A stretch of DNA of 64,000 bases from Pseudoramibacter faecis (GTDB lineage Bacteria; Bacillota; Clostridia; Eubacteriales; Eubacteriaceae): NCBI RefSeq assembly GCF_036289405.1, contig NZ_JAYFFI010000001.1, positions 310,001-374,000 on the forward strand, written 5' to 3'. The notes under the pieces were generated by a model. The model was given only the letters and a program-made list of their open reading frames with translations, was not told the DNA's origin and made no database searches. Shown piece after piece: positions 1 through 6,944 of this stretch. The position numbers were made by a program, and so were the translations under genes. Each line of letters begins with the position of its first letter. The stretch's first letter is position 1.

Positions 1-1706
1 TATAACTTTCCATCAAAAAAATCAGAATCAAAATAAAGGCCACACGCACATACGTCGCAAATATAGTTTACTCTATCGGCCGGATAATCCGGATGAATCG
101 GAATATAAACACAGCCCGCGCGGATGACGCCAACGATATAGATCACTGTGCTGATCGAACGGTTTCCCTTGATCGCGATATGGCTTCCCGCCGGATATTC
201 GACAAGGATTGCATTTTTAACGGCCTCTGAATAAATATCCAGCTCCTGAAAGGTTATGCTGCGGCGACTGTCTTTAAACGCCGTTTTATCCGCGAATTTT
301 TTCAATGCATTTTCTATGGCCGGGATCATTGAAGCGTGCGGAAGCTCGGGCTGTTTCGTGGCGTTATAGGCCCCCACAGCTTCGACTGTTTTCGCATCCG
401 GCGACAGGACAAGTCTTTGCCCGGATACCGCAAGCTGCTCAATCATTTTGATGTATTGTGAGAAGGCCAGCGTCATATTTTCTTCGCAGTAATAGCCGTC
501 AAGATAATCCCACGTGATCTCAAGTTTGTTCTCAATTTCAAGCAACTGGCAATCAAGGCGCACCTGCGGCGTCTGACTGATGCTGTTCATCAGCCGGCCG
601 ATGCGCATCGGCATCCGATTGGCATCGGATTCATCGAGCATGCTTGTAAAAACAATATCAAAATGGTTTTCATGTTGCTGCTTGCGTTGACGACTGATGA
701 TCCGCTCCACCTCGAAGCCGTCGCAGCTACTATGGCGATAGGCTGCCATCAGTTCTTTCGTCACTTGATGCGCGCGAGAATAGATATTGGTTTGCGCAGT
801 ATTTTCATAAGGCAGAAGCATCAGGGACGTGAAATCGCCGACCACATCGAGGTATCTACCGCGCCTCGCACCACGGTTAGACATTGTCAGCGCAATCGTA
901 AAGCGCTCATCGCCGCTCCAGTATGCAAGGACCTCACCGTAAAGCTCAAACAGCACCGATGTCAGAATTTCGTTATTTTTTCTGATTTGTCGCTTGATCA
1001 TTTTCCATTGCTTCGGCAAAATCTGATGGATCAGCCTTTTGTACTGTTTCTTCTTTGGGACTTCCTCCGTATGAAGCAGATCCGGAGCAAAGCACAAATC
1101 CTCCGCTCTCGATTCCCAGTATTTTCTGTCACGCCGATATTTTTCGCTCTGTTTTATCTCGTTTTGCCACGCCGCATATTCGGCAAAACGCAAGTCGGGC
1201 TGAACAGACGGCAACTCGCCCCGTTCAATTGCGTCATAATAGTCCATGATGCTGTGGAAAACGAGAATCAGACTGCTTCCGTCCGCAATTAGCAGATCAA
1301 AACTGAAAAAAAGATAGGTCGCGCCATCCGGCGTCTTCGCTGCCTCTACACGAAACAGCGGCCACTGTTCAGGATCCATTTTCTCATGCGAAAGCACTGC
1401 ACGCTTCCGACTGACAAACGCTTCCCATGCGGCATCATCAGACGCCGATAAATCATACCTTTGAATACGATAAGGCGCTGTTTCCTCGAGAATCTGCTGC
1501 GTGCCATTATCGTGAAACACGGTTCTGAGCATCGCGTGCCTGCGGATAGCGAGGTTTAACGCCCGCTCCAGCAGATCTGCATCCAAATTATTTTTAAATT
1601 CATAATACACATGCGCAGCCGTACCGCCGAGAACATAACGCTGGGACCGACCCATATAGTATGCAAGCTGTGCATTCGTCATCGGAAATGAAGTCCTGTT
1701 ATTCAT
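1..1706 (-). CDS. NRPS, heterocyclization (Cy) plus adenylation domain, partial
   Basis: Reading from 1706 leftwards gives an open frame of about 568 residues that leaves the window, so the 3' part is missing. Residues about 1-430 form a condensation-type domain whose active motif is DLLIADGSS (D137 to S145). This is the DxxxxDxxS signature of heterocyclization domains, not the HHxxxDG of normal condensation domains. Later Cy landmarks (LTMSNR, VVGDFTSL, TPQVRLD) are also present. An adenylation domain begins near residue 450, with the A2-type motif AGCVYIPIHPDYP. Cy domains condense and cyclize Cys, Ser or Thr to thiazolines or oxazolines; the amino acid specified is not visible because the A domain is cut. 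ATG 1706 overlaps the upstream stop (ATGA) and has GGAG seven bases upstream. It is the last visible gene of the operon. Confidence 0.9.
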   Translation of the reverse strand, partial: MNNRTSFPMTNAQLAYYMGRSQRYVLGGTAAHVYYEFKNNLDADLLERALNLAIRRHAMLRTVFHDNGTQQILEETAPYRIQRYDLSASDDAAWEAFVSRKRAVLSHEKMDPEQWPLFRVEAAKTPDGATYLFFSFDLLIADGSSLILVFHSIMDYYDAIERGELPSVQPDLRFAEYAAWQNEIKQSEKYRRDRKYWESRAEDLCFAPDLLHTEEVPKKKQYKRLIHQILPKQWKMIKRQIRKNNEILTSVLFELYGEVLAYWSGDERFTIALTMSNRGARRGRYLDVVGDFTSLMLLPYENTAQTNIYSRAHQVTKELMAAYRHSSCDGFEVERIISRQRKQQHENHFDIVFTSMLDESDANRMPMRIGRLMNSISQTPQVRLDCQLLEIENKLEITWDYLDGYYCEENMTLAFSQYIKMIEQLAVSGQRLVLSPDAKTVEAVGAYNATKQPELPHASMIPAIENALKKFADKTAFKDSRRSITFQELDIYSEAVKNAILVEYPAGSHIAIKGNRSISTVIYIVGVIRAGCVYIPIHPDYPADRVNYICDVCACGLYFDSDFFDGKL

Positions 1707-2422
1707 TCGCATGCTCCTTTTCCACCAGAGCACCGGCACGCCCGGTTAAGTAACTGGCTGATATATTCAATGACCGAATCGTTCTGAGCATTCATATAAA
1801 AGTGCCCACCTTCAAAGTATTTAACGCCGTAAAAATCTAATGCGCACTGTTTCCACGTCGTTAGATCAGTCTGCCTCACCTCCACATCATCCCTACCGCA
1901 GAGCACTGCAACAGCGTCAGGCTTTTCATTTTCGGCAAGCGGTTCGGGACGATAACTCTGTACAAGCCTGAGATCGCTTTGTACAATCGGGATGAAAAAA
2001 TCCTCTGCCCGTAGATAACTAAATAATTCCACATCGCTTCCGCCCATCGACATGATATAATTCATCACATCAGCTCTTGAATCACAGTTAATCGCCACCC
2101 CTTCAAATTCATCAGGTGCGGCCTGCCCTGAAACGATCAGAAGGCGGACGCGGCCTTTTAGTCTGCGTGCGGCTTCATAAGCTACAAACGCACCCATGCT
2201 GTGGCCGAAAAGTATGCAGGGCTCATCATCTGCCAGAACCATGTCCAATTCTTTCATAATATAATCAGCAAACCCCTGCATATCACCGGGATATGGGGTA
2301 TTCACCTTTTTTCCGCGCCCGGGATATTCGATCGGACAACATGTCACCGGTGCCTGAAGCCGCTGCAGAAAGCTGTAGTAATTGCCAAATCCGCCTGCAT
2401 GTGGAAAACAGATCATTTTCAT
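1703..2422 (-). CDS. Type II thioesterase (Ser nucleophile)
   Basis: Alpha/beta-hydrolase of the NRPS/PKS type II thioesterase family, about 239 residues. The N-terminal ICFPHAGG is the family's usual opening, the nucleophile elbow is GHSMG (S75) and the C-terminal catalytic His is in EGGHFYM. Such enzymes usually remove wrong acyl groups from carrier proteins; it could also release the product. The start at 2422 (MKMICF) is preferred over an upstream ATG at 2443 because it overlaps the preceding stop as ATGA and puts the family motif at the N-terminus. The operon also has a second thioesterase with a Cys nucleophile, so the two probably do different jobs. Confidence 0.9.
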   Translation of the reverse strand: MKMICFPHAGGFGNYYSFLQRLQAPVTCCPIEYPGRGKKVNTPYPGDMQGFADYIMKELDMVLADDEPCILFGHSMGAFVAYEAARRLKGRVRLLIVSGQAAPDEFEGVAINCDSRADVMNYIMSMGGSDVELFSYLRAEDFFIPIVQSDLRLVQSYRPEPLAENEKPDAVAVLCGRDDVEVRQTDLTTWKQCALDFYGVKYFEGGHFYMNAQNDSVIEYISQLLNRACRCSGGKGACE

Positions 2423-3720
2423 AAGGCAAACCCATCCTTCCATGATTTCAATTCCTGTGTGGAACGAATAAATCTTGCCGGAATTTCATATCCCGCAAGC
2501 CGCGTCTCGCAATATCGACGAAACGCCGCATCGGATATATCAAAATCCGCCGAATACCGGCAAATCAGATCGTAGGGTGGATTCTTAGAAATACTGACCA
2601 CCGCCTTATGGATACCGTTGATGTCGCTAATGACGCTCTGGATGCGCTGTCTGCTGATTTTTTTACCGGCAATGATCATAACGTCGTCGGCACGGCCTGT
2701 TATGTGCACGCTTCCGGTTTTATCAATATATCCAACGTCGTTTGTAAAATATGCGTGGCCGTCAAGATTGTGAATGCCGGTTGCTTCGTCAACATAGGCG
2801 CCGGCCGAACCCGCCGTATCCACACAAATGACAGATTGTCCGTCTTTTTGAGCCACTGAGAATACAATATTCCCAATGGGTCTGCCTACATCCGTGCTGT
2901 CATCCCGGCACGTCCCGACAGCCAGGCTCCCAGCTTCGGAGCACCCGTACTGCTGAAGAACCGGCACGTCAAATTTTTTTGTCAGTTCCGCAGCGGTTTC
3001 AGCCGAAAGCCGGCCGCCTGAAGAAACGATCCTGCCTATTTTTTTTCCAAGTGTGTACTGCCCGCCGATGCGAAGCATGGCATCCAAGAAGTGCGGAACG
3101 CCATACAGGTAATCCACATGCATCCGCTCAGAGAGCTCCGCCACACGCCGCGGCAGCAGAATATCCGGCAATAGAATGGTGCCGCCGATTCTATCCGCCG
3201 CCAGCATAACGCATATAAAGCCAAAGGAATGATAAAATGGCACCGCCGGCAAAAAACGCTCTTCATGCTCTCCGTATCGCATATGGGTCAGGTACCGCTT
3301 AAGTTCTATATGGATTTGCTTTTCTGTGCGCAAAACCATTTTCGGCTCGCCGGTCGTTGCCGATGTCATCTGAAGTACCGAGCGAGCGGGTATTTCAAGC
3401 GCGACAGGATGCCGGCGGCGTTCAAGCTGGATCAATCCTTGATCCCACAGGGCCAACACGTCAGCCATCAGCGCGCCTGACCGCAATTTTTTTGCCGCCG
3501 GATAATCGCCGCTTACGAGCAGAACTGACGCCTGAAGATGCATTGCCGCATGATACAGCACATAGATGCCGATGGAAGTTTTACTTTGACAGCAGATTAT
3601 CTGCTTCTCGCAAATGCCAAATTTTTCCATCTGATCGGCGGCCTTGCCAATCGCATCTAAAACAGACTGCTTCGGCACAGATTTTTCGCCAATATAAAAA
3701 TTTGCCTTGTGATGCCTCAT
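2419..3720 (-). CDS. AMP-forming acyl/aryl ligase (stand-alone adenylation enzyme)
   Basis: ANL-superfamily adenylating enzyme of about 433 residues. It has TSATTGEPK (residues about 119-127, phosphate loop), QYGCSEAG, and FTNDVGYIDKTGSVHITGR, which covers the ATP-ribose Asp and the hinge. A Lys near the end (SWKDG) may be the catalytic one. The protein is shorter than typical acyl-CoA ligases (500 or more residues), mostly at the N-terminus. It presumably activates an acid and loads it on one of the operon's free carrier proteins to prime the Cy-containing NRPS. Whether the acid is aryl, fatty or an amino acid cannot be read from the sequence. ATG 3720 has GGAGGG directly upstream and lies 14 bases after the radical SAM stop. 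Confidence 0.85.
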   Translation of the reverse strand: MRHHKANFYIGEKSVPKQSVLDAIGKAADQMEKFGICEKQIICCQSKTSIGIYVLYHAAMHLQASVLLVSGDYPAAKKLRSGALMADVLALWDQGLIQLERRRHPVALEIPARSVLQMTSATTGEPKMVLRTEKQIHIELKRYLTHMRYGEHEERFLPAVPFYHSFGFICVMLAADRIGGTILLPDILLPRRVAELSERMHVDYLYGVPHFLDAMLRIGGQYTLGKKIGRIVSSGGRLSAETAAELTKKFDVPVLQQYGCSEAGSLAVGTCRDDSTDVGRPIGNIVFSVAQKDGQSVICVDTAGSAGAYVDEATGIHNLDGHAYFTNDVGYIDKTGSVHITGRADDVMIIAGKKISRQRIQSVISDINGIHKAVVSISKNPPYDLICRYSADFDISDAAFRRYCETRLAGYEIPARFIRSTQELKSWKDGFAL

Positions 3721-3734
3721 TTTCCCTCCGTTTC

Positions 3735-5030
3735 TCAATCATATTTAATAATGGACAGCTGCCCGTCAACAATCCTTCGCTCTACGTCATCGAGCAGGTC
3801 GTAGTATATATTGTCAACATATAACCTGCCCTTTTTTGTCAGGACATAGGCATCCGAAACTTCTGCCAACAGGCCGGCTTTCATGAGCTTACTAAGCTTC
3901 GGCAAGAACACCTCGCGATAGGCCGAATGTTCAAATTGAGACTTGTTGAGCCTGAGGACTTTCGGGAATCCGACGATTTGCATATAATTCATCTGCTGAT
4001 CCGTCAAGACTTTTATCTGCGAATAAGATGGCGTCGGCAGGGTGACATACGCATGATACAGAGGATTGCGGTATTTGCATCGGCCTATCAGCCCGAAAGC
4101 CCCGGAACCGATCGCAAGGCAATTGCTGACATTGTCCTCCCCGCCGTAATAGGATGTTTCCATGATGATATCGCCGCGTTTGACAAAGCCATAGGATGTT
4201 TCCTGACAATAGCCACCTTCTTCCAGCATGGCCATATCTCGATCCATCATTGTGAGAAGCTCACTTGTCGACGGAAGCTGAACCGCGCCGTCTTTGATAG
4301 ACGGTTCAAGTTTATTTTTCATCGGATACAAGTGGCTATAGTCGATGCCGCCTACATCAAGCCGCATGGCCGTTTTTAAATCCTGTTCGACGATCTGCTC
4401 CGGCGTCTGTTCAAATCCATAGTCAGGATAGCCATATAAAATATCGACAAATACGTTTATATTGTTTTTGTGGAGCGTTTCAAGGGTCCGATAGACTTCT
4501 TCAAGCGTTGCCTTGATTTCAAAAAAATCACGCAGCGGACGATAAAACGTCTGGACGCCTGTGCTGACACGCGTAATGTTTTCATTCAGCAAAAACGCGA
4601 TCATTTCGGGTTGGTACAGCGATGTCGAGGATCCTTCCATATTGATCGCCGCATCCGGCAGCATGTCGTAGTTTTTTCGAATCACGGCAAGTATCCGGGC
4701 CAGAAGAAACGGCGGGATCAACGACGGCGTCCCGCCGCCGAAATGGATGTTGTTAATAGAAAATCCGTATTGGGAATAATATTCAAGCTCCGCAATGACC
4801 TTGTCCACGTACCCATTGATGGCATCAAGATTGTATTCCTTGTCGAATCCGCAAAAACGGCATTTCGAATCACAAAACGGGAAATGCACATAGAGCATCG
4901 CATCAGCGCCGCGATTCTCATCCAGTTCCTGCGCGAATGATTTTCTCAGCTCGGCAGAACTTCTGTCTCGGAGCAAATCAATATGCGGATAATAATATTG
5001 GTGCGGAAGCAATATTTTTTGATCAAACAT
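3735..5030 (-). CDS. HemN-like radical SAM enzyme
   Basis: About 431 residues. The 4Fe-4S motif is CDSKCRFC (C53, C57, C60; CX3CX2C), followed by GGGTPS and a HemN-type C-terminal winged domain (about 330-431). Overall it resembles oxygen-independent coproporphyrinogen oxidase, but genuine HemN has a fourth Cys after the motif (CxC) that is absent here. HemN-like enzymes without heme function include class C radical SAM methyltransferases and cyclopropanases that act on heterocycles in natural products. Placement inside a Cy-NRPS operon suggests C-methylation or a related step on the product (inference). The start at 5030 overlaps the upstream thioesterase by 8 bases; a longer start at 5123 would lie deep inside that gene. 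Confidence 0.85.
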   Translation of the reverse strand: MFDQKILLPHQYYYPHIDLLRDRSSAELRKSFAQELDENRGADAMLYVHFPFCDSKCRFCGFDKEYNLDAINGYVDKVIAELEYYSQYGFSINNIHFGGGTPSLIPPFLLARILAVIRKNYDMLPDAAINMEGSSTSLYQPEMIAFLLNENITRVSTGVQTFYRPLRDFFEIKATLEEVYRTLETLHKNNINVFVDILYGYPDYGFEQTPEQIVEQDLKTAMRLDVGGIDYSHLYPMKNKLEPSIKDGAVQLPSTSELLTMMDRDMAMLEEGGYCQETSYGFVKRGDIIMETSYYGGEDNVSNCLAIGSGAFGLIGRCKYRNPLYHAYVTLPTPSYSQIKVLTDQQMNYMQIVGFPKVLRLNKSQFEHSAYREVFLPKLSKLMKAGLLAEVSDAYVLTKKGRLYVDNIYYDLLDDVERRIVDGQLSIIKYD

Positions 5031-5865
5031 AAATCTGCTCAATTCTCCTTTTGATAACCTTGATGGAGGCCGATGGCTCAAAGAATAGAAAAAGATGTTC
5101 GCCAGAAACTTGGATGATCTCAAAGGGCGCGTCGATAAACGCGCGCCATTTCTCAGGTTCCAAACGGCTCAGCAGATGATCGTCTTCGGCCCAGATCATC
5201 GTCGTCGGCACCTTGATCTTCCGAAACGGTTTCTCCGGCTTGTAACGGTGCAGCATGACAGAATCTGCATTGAAAATCCGGACGATGTTCGTTATTTCCC
5301 GGGCGAATCCATCCGGATTACGCACCGGCAGAGCATACTGATGAAGCATTTTTGCATATACGAACACATCGCTTTCCGATACAACGCCCCTTTTCTCAAA
5401 TGCATAATCCGATACCGACTCGGAAAACAATTCCGTCTGCTCTGTTCCAGAATGCGTTTGCGTCCCCACAAGATAATGAATGATTTCCGTCAGATACTTT
5501 TTCGATTTTTCATTATAAAAAAGCGTCGCGCCATCTCCCTGGCTGTCAGGCGTTGCCCCGCTGACCAGAAAAAAATGCTTCGGCGGCGGCGCGCCATTTC
5601 TGTTTATTTCGCCATAAAGCTCATACGCGGCAATCGAGCCAAGGCAATAACCCAAAATCGCATAAGGCGTTTGAAGTCTTTTTTCTATCTGCCTGTAAAG
5701 ATCCTTTGCCAGTAATTTCATATCAGAGATAAGGGCATCCCGGAAGCGCAGGCCTCTGCCGGGAAGTTCAACCGGACAGACCTCCACGTTGCCATCAAAC
5801 ATTTTTCGCCATTTAATAAACATCATCGCCGAAGCGGATGCCCCCGGAATACAGAATAAAATCAT
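5023..5865 (-). CDS. Thioesterase with Cys nucleophile
   Basis: About 280 residues, alpha/beta-hydrolase thioesterase family (opening FCIPGASASA, then PVELPGRG). The nucleophile elbow reads GYCLGS, so C74 replaces the usual Ser; an acidic residue (WAEDDHLL) and His (SGEHLFLFF) complete the triad. Cys-type thioesterases are known from assembly lines that release strained or unusual products such as beta-lactones. Here the enzyme could catalyse chain release or transfer between carrier proteins (inference). Its ATG overlaps the carrier-protein stop (ATGA), so translation is probably coupled. Confidence 0.87.
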   Translation of the reverse strand: MILFCIPGASASAMMFIKWRKMFDGNVEVCPVELPGRGLRFRDALISDMKLLAKDLYRQIEKRLQTPYAILGYCLGSIAAYELYGEINRNGAPPPKHFFLVSGATPDSQGDGATLFYNEKSKKYLTEIIHYLVGTQTHSGTEQTELFSESVSDYAFEKRGVVSESDVFVYAKMLHQYALPVRNPDGFAREITNIVRIFNADSVMLHRYKPEKPFRKIKVPTTMIWAEDDHLLSRLEPEKWRAFIDAPFEIIQVSGEHLFLFFEPSASIKVIKRRIEQIYV

Positions 5866-6101
5866 TTTGCAGGCACGTACCTTTCCACCATATTGACAAA
5901 ATCATCCACGCCGCCGCCCGCCAGCTTCATCAGATCCTCATTTGCAAAGCGAATATCATACTTTTCTTCTATAACCGTTATCAATTCGATAAAACGCAAT
6001 GAATTAAGATTGTCAAGATAACTCTGCGCATCGCAGGCAATCAGATCGGTATCCTGGGGAGCGGCAATTTTTAAAATAATTTCTTCGATTTCTTTCAGCA
6101 T
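5862..6101 (-). CDS. Acyl carrier protein
   Basis: Seventy-nine residues, acidic and helical. The motif DNLNSLRFIELI contains the Ser that would receive 4'-phosphopantetheine (usual form DSLxxxEL, with Asn in place of the first Asp). It starts directly after the TAA of the preceding carrier-protein gene and overlaps the Cys thioesterase. It is likely an acyl donor or shuttle for the ligase, radical SAM enzyme or NRPS in this operon. The two carriers differ in type, so they probably carry different intermediates. Confidence 0.88.
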   Translation of the reverse strand: MLKEIEEIILKIAAPQDTDLIACDAQSYLDNLNSLRFIELITVIEEKYDIRFANEDLMKLAGGGVDDFVNMVERYVPAK

Positions 6102-6341
6102 TTAATTCTCTTTCTTTCCCATCTCTTGTAATTTTTCCGCAACCATGGCAGTCATTTTTCTAACCGTGTCATTTGAATACAGATCTGTCGGAACTAGTCC
6201 GGCGTTAAACCTGTTATTAACGTCCTCGAGAATCATCATTGCGGTAATGGAATTTCCGCCGAGGTCAAAAAAATTTTCATCTGGTTCAATACGATCGATC
6301 TCGAGAATCCGGCACCATATTTTTGTAATCTCTTTTTCCAT
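6102..6341 (-). CDS. Peptidyl carrier protein (thiolation domain)
   Basis: Seventy-nine residues from MEKEITKIW. FFDLGGNSITAM is a textbook NRPS thiolation motif, with the phosphopantetheine Ser in GGNS. ATG 6341 has GGAG eight bases upstream; an upstream in-frame start (6401) would fall on the inverted repeat at 6383-6400 and is rejected. This is the first gene of the operon and probably holds the amino- or aryl-acyl starter that the Cy domain condenses. Confidence 0.9.
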   Translation of the reverse strand: MEKEITKIWCRILEIDRIEPDENFFDLGGNSITAMMILEDVNNRFNAGLVPTDLYSNDTVRKMTAMVAEKLQEMGKKEN

Positions 6342-6382
6342 GCAACGCTCCTTTTTGTATTGAAATCCTAAATGGCCTCTAT

Positions 6383-6400
6383 TATTAGCTTTATCTAACA
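6383..6400. promoter_or_regulatory. Inverted repeat, candidate iron box before the NRPS operon
   Basis: On the minus strand it reads TGTTAGATAAAGCTAATA, i.e. TTAG-N6-CTAA, 42-59 bases upstream of the first ATG. It matches the repeat before flavodoxin (20743-20760) at 14 of 18 positions. The TTAG/CTAA half-sites resemble DtxR-family operators. The regulator and iron response are inferred. Confidence 0.5.
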
Positions 6401-6401
6401 T

Positions 6402-6700
6402 TTGGCTTAAAAAAATATTGATCCATAAAAAACGAACGGTAATAATCCCAGCGGTTTTATTCAGTCGTCGCTCCTAAAGAGCCTCAAAATCCACATGGCA
6501 AGATGTGGTGAGTAAGGATGTTCAATGTTTAACAAGGCTAATTTCTGTAATTATATCAATAATTAACTCATATTAAAAGCAAAATGGTCCATGATTTTTA
6601 AAATATTTTTACCACTCAGACCGTGTCTCCCCCTCTGAAAAGATGTCGCGCACATTGATATATACCCCCAATATTGGACAAGCAGTAAGAGGGTATTTTT
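6402..6700. other. AT-rich intergenic region upstream of the NRPS operon
   Basis: AT-rich sequence between the operon's inverted repeat and the IS3 remnant. It probably holds the operon promoter, but I could not settle on a convincing -35/-10 pair. No gene or RNA was recognised. Confidence 0.4.
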
Positions 6701-6900
6701 ATGAAATACAGTTATGAATTCAAACGCAAATGTGTTGCATTGCACCGTCAGGGAAAGTGGGCCAAAACACCAGAAGGAATATAAGGAAGTGAGCTTTCAC
6801 AGTCCCATTCGGGAGTGGATGGGCATTGCGGATGCGAAAGGACGGAAGCCTTAAAGCATAAAAAGCAAAATAAAGAATGGTCTTTTGCCCAGGATTCTGG
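6701..6900 (+). pseudogene. IS3-family transposase (OrfA) remnant
   Basis: From ATG 6701 one reads MKYSYEFKRKCVALHRQGKW and KTPEGI, then a stop. A second frame continues with FHSPIREWMGIADAKG, and a third with EALKHKKQNKEW. Together these are the conserved N-terminal helix-turn-helix region of an IS3-type OrfA, broken by at least two frameshifts and lacking everything downstream. No terminal repeats or OrfB are visible. It sits at the junction between the AT-rich biosynthetic cluster and the GC-rich helicase gene. Confidence 0.75.
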
Positions 6901-6944
6901 GTGTATATCACTGACATGGGTTTTATATCTTTTGCCTGGCCGCA

